The notes: generated by a model not told the origin, from the letters alone. Counted from the first letter of the stretch, positions 1 to 5,984 are shown. The stretch: 15,131 nucleotides of DNA from an uncultured Peptococcaceae bacterium (GCA_938044045.1 CALIQN010000108.1:1-15131); one strand, 5' to 3'. Numbers and translations: made by a program.

Positions 1-716
1 TCTTGATTGAAAAAATGCGTCGCGAGGGGATAGAGTTCCAAGTGTCCATGCCTCAAGTTATTCTTAAAAAAGAAGAGGGTAAAACCCTTGAGCCTTATGA
101 ATATGTTGCCCTTGATGTGCCAGAAGAATATATGGGTGCCATTATGGAACACATGAGTAAGCGTCGTGGTGAAATGAAGAATATGAGTTCACGCAATGGA
201 CAAACAAGATTGGAATATATTATTCCATCTCGTGGTTTGGTTGGTTTTAGAACCATCTTTTTGACCGAAACCCATGGCTATGGCATTATGAATGCAACCT
301 TTGAAGATTATCGTCCATTTAGTGGGGCAATCGAGGGTAGACATAGTGGTGCCTTGATTGTCTTTGAAAATGGAACAACGACAGCCTATGGCTTAAAATC
401 TGCTGAAGAAAGAGGCACACTCTTTGTGGGGGCAGGTCTAGATGTTTATGAAGGTATGATTATAGGCGAGAGCAACCGTGACCAAGATTTGGCAGTCAAT
501 GTTTGTAAGGGTAAAAAACTCACCAATATTCGTTCTGCTGCCAAAGATGATACCATTCAACTTAAGGGCGCTAAGGATATGTCTCTAGAACAGTGTTTAT
601 CTTTCTTAAATGATGATGAATACCTAGAAGTCACGCCTAAGGCTTTGCGCCTAAGAAAGCGTTTCCTTAATGCTCAAGAACGTAATAAATACAACAAAAA
701 AAGAACCTACGAATAA
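1..716 (+). CDS. typA: Ribosome-associated GTPase TypA/BipA, C-terminal part (5' truncated)
   Basis: This is the C-terminal end of the translational GTPase TypA/BipA, which binds ribosomes under stress and in late ribosome assembly. Only about 238 of the usual 600-odd residues are inside the window. The frame is open to the left edge, so the true start and the GTP-binding domain lie upstream. The diagnostic stretches are YIIPSRGLVGFRT, EGRHSGALIVFENG, TAYGL, the block GTLFVGAGLDVYEGMIIGE, NVCKGKKLTNIRSA, and the closing DDEYLEVTPKALRLRKR. These cover the end of domain V and the TypA-specific C-terminal domain that contacts the ribosomal A site. The gene ends in TAA and is followed at once by a hairpin terminator, so it is the last gene of its transcript. 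Nothing in the visible part is broken. Identification is very secure. Confidence 0.96.
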   Translation, partial: LIEKMRREGIEFQVSMPQVILKKEEGKTLEPYEYVALDVPEEYMGAIMEHMSKRRGEMKNMSSRNGQTRLEYIIPSRGLVGFRTIFLTETHGYGIMNATFEDYRPFSGAIEGRHSGALIVFENGTTTAYGLKSAEERGTLFVGAGLDVYEGMIIGESNRDQDLAVNVCKGKKLTNIRSAAKDDTIQLKGAKDMSLEQCLSFLNDDEYLEVTPKALRLRKRFLNAQERNKYNKKRTYE

Positions 717-718
717 AA

Positions 719-764
719 AACGGCTGTGTCAAAATGAGTAAAATCATTTGATACAGCTGTTTTT
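719..764 (+). terminator. Intrinsic terminator of typA
   Basis: An A-run leads into a long stem with arms CGGCTGTGTCAAAATGA and TCATTTGATACAGCTG (one bulged base and a few G-U pairs), followed by a T5 tract. It starts 3 bp after the typA stop. The sequence resembles the lysS terminator at 1340-1386. Confidence 0.85.
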
Positions 765-865
765 ATAGTCTAATATTGAGCTTAAAACCATTGTCGCCTT
801 AATTTTTCCAATCAGTTTGCAATAAGCGTAGAGCAGGTATTAAAACAAAAAGGGGATTACTCAAT

Positions 866-1198
866 ATGATCTATCTTGATAAAAATGAAGCTATAAATGA
901 CATCATTAATAACAATGGTCTTACAATTCTTCAATTTGGCTTAGACTCTTGTGCACCATGTTTTTCAATAAAATATAAAATAGATAATTGGCTTAATGCT
1001 CATCCTAATGTCACTGCCCGCTATATACCGGTAGAGGATTTTCAAGCTATTGCTGCTCAGAATAATGTTTTTAGCGTTCCTACAACAATCCTTTATTATC
1101 AGGGAAAAGAAGTCATGAGAGGAAGCCGTTACTATAGTCTTGAGGAACTTTTGTCCAAAGGCGAAAAGTTACTTGAGGTAATGGCGGACACGTTATAA
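866..1198 (+). CDS. Small thioredoxin-like protein with CAPC active site
   Basis: A stand-alone 110-residue thioredoxin-fold protein, probably a cytoplasmic thiol-disulfide reductase or a thioredoxin used for a special substrate. The active-site motif is C29-A-P-C32 (in SCAPCFSIKYKI), not the classical CGPC, and the cis-proline loop is present as SVPTT (P72). The fold follows the usual order: an N-terminal helix, the strand ILQFGLD, the CxxC helix, the strand ARYIPVED, then cis-Pro and the strand TILYYQG. There is no signal peptide or membrane segment. Start: ATG, with AGGGG at 851-855 ten bases upstream. A weak promoter-like pair (TTGCAA at 817-822, TTAAAA at 840-845) lies between the typA terminator and the gene. 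It is flanked by unrelated genes and has no thioredoxin reductase beside it. Fold assignment is secure; the partner is unknown. Confidence 0.85.
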   Translation: MIYLDKNEAINDIINNNGLTILQFGLDSCAPCFSIKYKIDNWLNAHPNVTARYIPVEDFQAIAAQNNVFSVPTTILYYQGKEVMRGSRYYSLEELLSKGEKLLEVMADTL

Positions 1199-1206
1199 GA
1201 ATTAAA

Positions 1207-1235
1207 AATAGCATGTGCTATTGCGCCTTTTTATT
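1207..1235 (+). terminator. Weak possible terminator of the thioredoxin-like gene
   Basis: A 6-bp stem (AATAGC / GCTATT, loop of 4) is followed a few bases later by T5 and ATT. The T-tract is set off from the stem by GCGCC, so it may be inefficient. The bidirectional hairpin at 1340-1386 could serve instead. Confidence 0.3.
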
Positions 1236-1339
1236 AGTGATACACTTATTTGGTGGCTAAAGTGACATATTTAAGAGATGATATATCGCTCTGCTTTGGA
1301 GAGGGCTAGGAGAGAATTGGTAGATTAGAGAAACTGTCA

Positions 1340-1386
1340 AAAAAAAGAAGCTGTGCCAAATGATATTAACGCATTTAGCACAGCTT
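1340..1386 (-). terminator. Intrinsic terminator of greA-lysS, probably bidirectional
   Basis: Stem arms are AAGCTGTGCCAAATG (1348-1362) and CATTTAGCACAGCTT (1372-1386). Reading leftward, the hairpin is followed by CTTTTTTTT-type sequence (T8 at 1339-1346 on the minus strand), a good U-tract, and it starts 4 bp after the lysS stop. Reading rightward, it ends in CTTTTCTTATTT, so it may also stop transcripts from the thioredoxin-like gene. Confidence 0.85.
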
Positions 1387-1389
1387 TTC

Positions 1390-2868
1390 TTATTTATGTT
1401 TTAATGTTGGAAAGAGGAGGACGTCACGGATAGATGGTTGGTTGGTGAGGAGCATGACCAATCTATCGATACCAATCCCCAAACCGCCTGTAGGTGGCAA
1501 GCCGTATTCTAGGGCTTGGAGGAAGTCTTCATCCATTGGATGGGCTTCATCATCGCCTTGGCGTTTGGCTTCCATTTGCGCTTCAAAGCGTGCGCGTTGA
1601 TCCATTGGATCATTTAATTCACTAAAGGCATTACCGTGTTCACGACCAACAATAAAAATTTCAAAACGATCGGTTAGGTTAGGATTGTCTTTTTTACGTT
1701 TGGCAAGTGGAGAGATTTCCACGGGATAATCAGTGATGAAGGTTGGTTGGATGAGATAAGGTTCAACCTTTTGGTCAAAAAGTTCACCGAGGATTTTACC
1801 ACGAGATAGTCCATCTTCAAATTCTACCCCTGCTTCTTTTGCTGCTTGGGCAAAGGCTTCATCACTCATATCGCTATGATAATCCACCCCAGTAAAGAGG
1901 TTGACACTTTCTGCCATACTCATGCGTTTCCAAGGTTTACCAAGATCGATATAATCATCACCGTAAAGAATAGTGGTGGTACCAAGGACTTTTTCGGCAA
2001 CGTATCGAATCATGTTTTCTGAAAGATCCATCATGGTTTCATAGTCGCCAAAGGCTTCATAGACTTCAAGCATGGTAAACTCTGGGTTGTGTCTAGTATC
2101 AATGCCTTCATTTCTAAAGACACGACCAATTTCAAACACCTTTTCCAAGCCACCGACAATGAGTCTTTTGAGGTGGAGTTCAAGAGCGATACGCATGTAT
2201 AAATCCATATCAAGGGCATTGTGATGGGTAATAAAAGGTCTAGCATTTGCCCCGCCTGCAATGGTATGAAGGACTGGAGTTTCGACTTCTAAATAGTTTT
2301 GTTGTTCAAGATATTCTCTTAGGGCAGAGATGATTTTACTACGAAGAACGAAAGTTTGTTTGACTTCGTTATTCATAATCAAGTCAACATAACGTTGACG
2401 ATAGCGTAATTCCACATCAGTTAAACCATGGAATTTTTCTGGTAGTGGTCGGATAGACTTGGAAAGGTGGGTATATTCCAACACTTCAATGGTAGTTTCA
2501 CCTTTTTGGGTGATGAAGAGTTTCCCACGAATACCGCAAATATCACCAATGTCTGCTTTTTTGAAAAGCCAATGGCTGTCTTCTCCAGCGACATCAATTT
2601 TGGAATAAATTTGAATGTTGCCACTTAAGTCGGTAATATTGGCAAAACCAGCCTTACCTTGACCACGTTTAGCAAGTAATCTCCCAGCGATTTTAATATC
2701 TTCACCACTTTGGATAAATTTTTCTTGATTATCAAGAAGTTCTTTGATGTGGTGAGTGATTTCGTAGCGTTCACCAAAAGGATCAATACCTTTTTCTTTT
2801 AAGGCAGCCACTTTTTCAAGGCGAACATTCATCAGTTGCTTTAAGCCACTTTCTACTTTATTTGACAT
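1390..2868 (-). CDS. lysS: Lysyl-tRNA synthetase, class II
   Basis: Charges tRNA-Lys with lysine in the cytoplasm. The 492-residue length is normal for bacterial class II LysRS. An N-terminal anticodon-binding OB-fold (about 57-140: IKIAGRLLAKRGQGKAGFANITD) is followed by the class II catalytic core. The core contains the motif 1 region (about 175-200, ending LEVETPVL), GGANARPFITHHNALD, motif 2 (FEIGRVFRNEGIDTRHNPEF, about 245-264) and motif 3 (GGLGIGIDRL, near 461-470). Start: ATG, with GGAGA just upstream (AGGAGAGAATT). This Shine-Dalgarno overlaps the greA stop codon, and only 9 bp separate the two genes, which indicates one greA-lysS transcript and probable translational coupling. A strong hairpin terminator follows the stop. 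No T-box or other leader lies before it. The call is secure. Confidence 0.97.
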   Translation of the reverse strand: MSNKVESGLKQLMNVRLEKVAALKEKGIDPFGERYEITHHIKELLDNQEKFIQSGEDIKIAGRLLAKRGQGKAGFANITDLSGNIQIYSKIDVAGEDSHWLFKKADIGDICGIRGKLFITQKGETTIEVLEYTHLSKSIRPLPEKFHGLTDVELRYRQRYVDLIMNNEVKQTFVLRSKIISALREYLEQQNYLEVETPVLHTIAGGANARPFITHHNALDMDLYMRIALELHLKRLIVGGLEKVFEIGRVFRNEGIDTRHNPEFTMLEVYEAFGDYETMMDLSENMIRYVAEKVLGTTTILYGDDYIDLGKPWKRMSMAESVNLFTGVDYHSDMSDEAFAQAAKEAGVEFEDGLSRGKILGELFDQKVEPYLIQPTFITDYPVEISPLAKRKKDNPNLTDRFEIFIVGREHGNAFSELNDPMDQRARFEAQMEAKRQGDDEAHPMDEDFLQALEYGLPPTGGLGIGIDRLVMLLTNQPSIRDVLLFPTLKHK

Positions 2869-2877
2869 AATTCTCTC

Positions 2878-3354
2878 CTAATTGGTATGTACTTCAACGA
2901 TTTCGTATTGGATGGTGCCGATTGGTGCAGGGACATTGACGATATCACCAGCTCTTTTACCAAGGAGACTAGCCCCGACAGGAGATTCATTAGAAATTTT
3001 ATTTTGCATAGGATCGGCCTCTACTGTCCCAACAATACGATAAGTTTCTAATTCATCAAGTTCAATATCTCTGACACTGACAGTGCTACCAATAGAAATG
3101 ACATCTGCTTGAGTGATTTCTTCATCAATGATTTGGACATTTCTAAGCATCATATCAAGTTCTTGAATACGACCCTCGATAAAGGCCTGTTCATTTTTGG
3201 CATCATCATATTCAGAGTTTTCACTGATGTCCCCAAAGTCTATTGCCTGTTTAATACGGTCAGCGACTTCTTTACGACGAACAGTTTTTAATTCTTGAAG
3301 TTCTTTTTCAAGTTTCTCTTTACCTTCTTTTGTCAAAATGACATGTTTTTCCAT
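2878..3354 (-). CDS. greA: Transcription elongation factor GreA
   Basis: Rescues backtracked RNA polymerase by stimulating cleavage of the extruded RNA 3' end in the secondary channel. The 158-residue length is the family norm. Residues 1-75 form the antiparallel coiled coil. Its tip is GDISENSEYDDAKNEQ, with acidic residues D42 and E45 in the positions (D41/E44 in E. coli) that help hold the catalytic magnesium. The C-terminal FKBP-like globular domain contains SIGSTVSV, YRIVGTVEADP, ISNESPVGASLLGKRAGD and YEIVEV. Start: ATG, with GGAGG at 3366-3370 on the minus strand, 11 bases away. It is first in the leftward greA-lysS operon, transcribed from the promoter at 3418-3446 and divergent from the LexA-like gene. 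A 7-bp hairpin lies directly before the ribosome binding site. Confidence 0.97.
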   Translation of the reverse strand: MEKHVILTKEGKEKLEKELQELKTVRRKEVADRIKQAIDFGDISENSEYDDAKNEQAFIEGRIQELDMMLRNVQIIDEEITQADVISIGSTVSVRDIELDELETYRIVGTVEADPMQNKISNESPVGASLLGKRAGDIVNVPAPIGTIQYEIVEVHTN

Positions 3355-3371
3355 TATTTATTATACCTCCC

Positions 3372-3390
3372 ATAAAGGACTTGCCTTTAT
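3372..3390 (-). promoter_or_regulatory. Perfect hairpin in the greA leader, abutting the ribosome binding site
   Basis: ATAAAGG and CCTTTAT form a perfect 7-bp stem with a 5-base loop, one base upstream of GGAGG in the greA mRNA. It has no T-tract, so it is not a terminator. It could affect mRNA stability or ribosome access; that role is inference. Confidence 0.45.
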
Positions 3391-3417
3391 CATACATCAT
3401 CCGTGCGTATCTTCATA

Positions 3418-3446
3418 ATTATAGATATTGACCGTCTTAAAGTCAA
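3418..3446 (-). promoter_or_regulatory. Sigma-A-type promoter of greA-lysS
   Basis: On the minus strand a -35 box TTGACT (3441-3446) and a -10 box TATAAT (3418-3423) are separated by exactly 17 bp. The -10 is perfect and the -35 has 5 of 6 consensus bases. The predicted leader to the greA ATG is about 55 nt. Confidence 0.85.
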
Positions 3447-3463
3447 GAAAACTAACCCTTTAA

Positions 3464-3483
3464 TGTATGATGTCTAACATACA
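3464..3483 (+). promoter_or_regulatory. Candidate operator of the LexA-like repressor
   Basis: The perfect dyad TGTATG-N8-CATACA sits upstream of the LexA-like gene and covers the place where the -35 box must lie, as expected for autorepression. It is not the Bacillus-type LexA box (CGAAC-N4-GTTCG). The same half-site, TGTATGAT, also occurs once in the divergent greA leader (minus strand, 3389-3396). Assignment rests on position and symmetry only. Confidence 0.5.
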
Positions 3484-3498
3484 GGGGTATGGTATACT
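3470..3498 (+). promoter_or_regulatory. Extended -10 promoter of the LexA-like gene and comEA
   Basis: A -10 box TATACT (3493-3498) is preceded by the extended -10 element TG (3490-3491, one base before the box). The -35 region 17 bp upstream is poor (ATGTCT, 3470-3475) and lies inside the palindrome at 3464-3483. It is 20-odd bases upstream of the ATG, giving a short leader with a strong AAGGAGGG ribosome binding site. Confidence 0.7.
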
Positions 3499-3519
3499 AT
3501 AGGTTAAGGAGGGAGTAAG

Positions 3520-4164
3520 ATGAAAATAGGCCTAAGACAACAACGCATCTTAGAAGCGATTATTGCCTACTATGAAAAAGAAGGCTTTTTACCTTCTTAT
3601 GAAGAATTGACAGAATTGACAGATTTAAAAAGTGTTTCCACGATACATTACCATATGATCCACCTCATTGAAAAAGGTTTCTTAACTAGGGTAGATGGCA
3701 AATCTCGTGCCTACAAAATTGTCTATAATGCCAAGGGAGAGCCTTATCATTTTGAAACGCTAGAGGAAAAAAATATTGTTACGATTCCTGTGATTACCAG
3801 TACCATGACAGGGAGTCAAATTTTTGATAAAGAAAATATCGTTGCACATTTGTATTTACCAGAACAAATGCTTGGTGCAAAAGAAGGCTTTGCTCTAAAG
3901 GTGAGTGGAGAAGATATGGTATCAGAAGGGGTTTTATCTGGAGACTATCTTTTGTTTGTAGAGTCTCAAGAGGCAAAAGACCAAGATTTGATTATCATCT
4001 TGAGTGGCAATGAGATTGCCTGTGCCAAATATCACTACCATCATGGTGAAGAGAGTATGTCTTTTTTTAATGCAAGGGAGACGATTTATAGTGATAGTGC
4101 CATGATGATAGGACGAGTGGTCGCCCTTTATCGTGATTATAAAGGTAGTGAAATCCATGCCTAA
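3520..4164 (+). CDS. LexA-like transcriptional repressor lacking the self-cleavage serine
   Basis: A 214-residue protein with LexA architecture. The N-terminal winged helix-turn-helix (about 4-68) includes RQQRILEAIIAYYEKEGFLPS and the recognition region LKSVSTIHYHMIHLIEKGFL, which parallels the LexA pattern GxxSxSTVHxHLxxLexKGY. The C-terminal S24-type beta domain follows (about 88-206), including ENIVAHLYLP and IGRVVALYR. Two key features differ from a cleavable LexA. The usual GDSM is GEDM (130-133), so Asp132 replaces the nucleophilic Ser. The Ala-Gly scissile bond is Thr97-Gly98. The Lys of the catalytic dyad is apparently kept (K170 in IACAK). I infer that it binds DNA as a LexA-type dimer but cannot self-cleave with RecA, so it may respond to another signal. 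Start: ATG, 7 bases after GGAGG (3508-3512). Its end overlaps the comEA start, so the two are probably one operon. Confidence 0.85.
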   Translation: MKIGLRQQRILEAIIAYYEKEGFLPSYEELTELTDLKSVSTIHYHMIHLIEKGFLTRVDGKSRAYKIVYNAKGEPYHFETLEEKNIVTIPVITSTMTGSQIFDKENIVAHLYLPEQMLGAKEGFALKVSGEDMVSEGVLSGDYLLFVESQEAKDQDLIIILSGNEIACAKYHYHHGEESMSFFNARETIYSDSAMMIGRVVALYRDYKGSEIHA

Positions 4165-4867
4165 AATAGACTTTGAGCGGGTAAAACATTTTTGGTACGT
4201 ACCAATTTTTTTAGTACTATTTGCTTTTGGGTACTTATGGGGACAAGGGCAAAATCTTGAAGAGGATGCCTTTGATCAAGTTGATGGTAAGGTCGTTAAA
4301 GTGATAAAAACAGATAGGGAGGGAAGCAATGAATCTCAAAACCTTGTTGAAACTAGCCAAGCGAGTGAAGATGAGCGATCTCATCAAGTTGGCGAGGCTC
4401 ATTTATCAAATCAAAAAACGACGATAGCCAATCAAACTATCGTCGTTCATGTCGCTGGGGCAGTTGAAAAGCCTGGCGTTTATGAAATGCAAGAGGGAGA
4501 TCGTATCTATCAAGCGATAGAAAAGGCGCTTCCTAAAACAGAGGCCGATATTAATCTTTTAAATCTTGCGAGCTATTTATCTGATGGACAAAAGATTGTT
4601 GTGCCTAAAAAAGGCGAAACCCCAGCCTCTGGTTCAGTAGGGCAGGAGGCGTTGCCTCAAGGAGAAAGTAATACCGATAAGATTTCTTTAAATCAAGCGA
4701 CAAAGGAAGAATTAAAACAACTGCCAAGTATTGGCGATAAACGTGCAGATGATATCATCGCCTATCGTGAAAGTCATGGTGGCTTTAAAAAGATAGAAGA
4801 CTTAAAAGAAGTCGGTGGTATAGGTGACAAGACTTATGAGAAATTAAAAGACAAGGTCAGTCTATGA
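4157..4867 (+). CDS. comEA: Competence protein ComEA, DNA receptor
   Basis: A membrane-anchored receptor that binds double-stranded DNA outside the cell and hands it to the ComEC channel during transformation. From the ATG at 4157 it has 236 residues: one N-terminal membrane anchor (about 12-28, WYVPIFLVLFAFGYLWG), a charged low-complexity linker (about 30-92), an SLBB domain (about 95-152, VHVAGAVEKPGVYEM ... GQKIVVPKKG), a short linker, and a helix-hairpin-helix DNA-binding domain (about 176-236). The last contains SLNQATKEELKQLPSIGDKRA and FKKIEDLKEVGGIGDKTYEKL. I chose ATG 4157 because AAAGG lies 11 bases before it; GTG 4133 and GTG 4148 are in-frame alternatives. The ATG overlaps the end of the LexA-like gene by 8 bp, suggesting translational coupling. 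The 3' end overlaps the convergent hydE by 6 bp. comEC is about 6 kb downstream. Confidence 0.93.
   Translation: MPKIDFERVKHFWYVPIFLVLFAFGYLWGQGQNLEEDAFDQVDGKVVKVIKTDREGSNESQNLVETSQASEDERSHQVGEAHLSNQKTTIANQTIVVHVAGAVEKPGVYEMQEGDRIYQAIEKALPKTEADINLLNLASYLSDGQKIVVPKKGETPASGSVGQEALPQGESNTDKISLNQATKEELKQLPSIGDKRADDIIAYRESHGGFKKIEDLKEVGGIGDKTYEKLKDKVSL
4413..4447 (-). terminator. Candidate hydE terminator embedded in the comEA coding region
   Basis: A perfect 11-bp inverted repeat, AACGACGATAG (4417-4427) and CTATCGTCGTT (4437-4447) with a 9-base loop, is followed on the minus strand by a T6 run (4413-4418). This is the classic shape of an intrinsic terminator for leftward transcription. It lies about 415 bp past the hydE stop, inside comEA, with no closer candidate seen. 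Confidence 0.6.
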
Positions 4868-5917
4868 GTCAAGCCAAGTTTGTTTTGGGCTATGACCAAA
4901 ATCTTTTGCCACAAAACGTCCACAGCTTTCAATCAATTGGACATGATCATCAAAAGTTTCTTTAATGCTCTTTTCGGAAGAGAGCTTATTGGGATAAATT
5001 TCATAATATTGCCGTGTTTCTTGAGGTGAGATATTTGGCATGATGACATCGGCACCAGCTTCTAGGGCAAGCACCTTTCCACGTGGGTGGAGACTAGCCA
5101 AAGAAGTGGTGGCAGGAAGCATACAAAGAGGCATCAAGATACGAGCGAGGGCGACCATCCGACAAGTTAAGAGGGGGTCGCCTTTTTTTGTGTCTTTTAG
5201 AGGGGTTTCTTGGTGAGGGATGAAGGGACCAATGCCACTCATTTCAATTTCATAATCACGCATGAGACACAAGTCATCTGCCAAAGTTTCATAAGTTTGA
5301 TGAGGTAGACCAACCATGCTGCCACTCCCTACTTGGTAGCCTAGTTGGCGCAAAACTTGGTGATGAGACAGGCGCTCTTTTAGGGTACGGTTTGGTCTAA
5401 GATAAGCATAAAGTGCCTGATCGGCACTTTCTTGTTTCATGAGGTAACGATTGGCACCAGCCTCTCGCCAAAGCTTATAGGCATCTTCGTCCCATTCTCC
5501 ACAAGAAAGGGTAACTGCTGCCCCAAGCTGGCGAATTTCAGATACAATTTTAGCCACAAGTGTCTTATCGAGCTTAGGATCTTCACCACATTGGAGTACA
5601 ATGGTGCGGTAGCCGACTTTGATTGCTTCCTTGGCAGTATTTAAGATAGTGTCATAATCCAGTCGATAGCGTGTGACTTGATGGTTATCTCGACGCAAGC
5701 CACAATAGAGGCAATTTTGACGACAGTGATTGGAAAACTCGATAATACCTCTGAGGTTGACCCTATCCCCTATAGCATTTTTTCTGACTTCAGTGGCAAG
5801 GGCAAAAAGATCATAGCTTTCTTTTTCATTTGCCATAAGGAGGGCAATAATGGCGGTACGAGATAGGGGCTTTTCTTGGCGTGCAAGGCGCAGGGCATCG
5901 TAAAATAATAAACTCAT
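4862..5917 (-). CDS. hydE: Radical SAM protein, [FeFe]-hydrogenase maturase HydE
   Basis: A radical SAM enzyme that, with HydF and HydG, builds the diiron subcluster of [FeFe]-hydrogenase; in the family HydE acts on a cysteine-bound Fe(CO)2CN synthon made by HydG. From ATG 5917 it has 351 residues, the family size. The CX3CX2C iron-sulfur motif is C65-RQN-C69-LY-C72 in FSNHCRQNCLYCGLRRDN, which is the HydE signature. Other HydE blocks are GYRTIVLQCGED, SGSMVGLPHQTYETLADDL, IEMSGIGPFIPHQETPL, LPATTSLASLHPRGK, GADVIMPNISP and the end FVAKDFGHSPK. The optional C-terminal CX7CX2C second cluster seen in some HydE is absent. The frame is open 34 codons further upstream, but ATG 5917 has GGAGG six bases before it, so I take it as the start. 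No hydA, hydF or hydG is in the window. A related radical SAM enzyme is a less likely alternative. Confidence 0.9.
   Translation of the reverse strand: MSLLFYDALRLARQEKPLSRTAIIALLMANEKESYDLFALATEVRKNAIGDRVNLRGIIEFSNHCRQNCLYCGLRRDNHQVTRYRLDYDTILNTAKEAIKVGYRTIVLQCGEDPKLDKTLVAKIVSEIRQLGAAVTLSCGEWDEDAYKLWREAGANRYLMKQESADQALYAYLRPNRTLKERLSHHQVLRQLGYQVGSGSMVGLPHQTYETLADDLCLMRDYEIEMSGIGPFIPHQETPLKDTKKGDPLLTCRMVALARILMPLCMLPATTSLASLHPRGKVLALEAGADVIMPNISPQETRQYYEIYPNKLSSEKSIKETFDDHVQLIESCGRFVAKDFGHSPKQTWLDS
5149..5190 (+). terminator. Candidate terminator of the LexA-like/comEA transcript, inside hydE
   Basis: A GC-rich 7-bp stem (GGCGACC 5151-5157, GGTCGCC 5177-5183), extendable by two weaker pairs, is followed directly by T7 (5184-5190). 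It faces rightward transcription and lies about 285 bp past the comEA stop, within the antisense strand of hydE. The loop of 19 bases is longer than ideal. Confidence 0.5.
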
Positions 5918-5942
5918 AAAATTCCTCCTTTGGTATAGGTCT

Positions 5943-5972
5943 ATCATAATGGACTTTGCTATTTTTTGTAAA
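5943..5972 (-). promoter_or_regulatory. Likely promoter of hydE
   Basis: On the minus strand TTTACA (5967-5972) and TATGAT (5943-5948) are separated by 18 bp, about 25 bases before the hydE ATG. Both boxes have 5 of 6 consensus bases. The -10 lies just upstream of the GGAGG ribosome binding site. Confidence 0.5.
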
Positions 5973-5984
5973 GCAAGATACACT
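5956..5984 (+). promoter_or_regulatory. Weak candidate promoter of bceRS
   Basis: TTGCTA (5956-5961) and TACACT (5979-5984) are spaced 17 bp, each with 4 of 6 consensus bases, about 45 bp before bceR. It would overlap the divergent hydE promoter. No better rightward promoter is seen in this gap. Confidence 0.3.

Noticed and set aside
1275..1330. Short open frame of 16 codons downstream of the thioredoxin-like gene
   Set aside because: No ribosome binding site, no upstream open frame and no recognisable sequence; it is probably non-coding.
3603..3620. Tandem 9-bp repeat GAATTGACA in the LexA-like gene
   Set aside because: It encodes the ELTELT stretch in the winged-helix domain with no frame change; two copies are too few to call a variable repeat.
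3520..4164. Canonical SOS regulator LexA
   Set aside because: The catalytic Ser and the Ala-Gly cleavage site are missing and no standard LexA box lies upstream, so I did not assign the symbol lexA.
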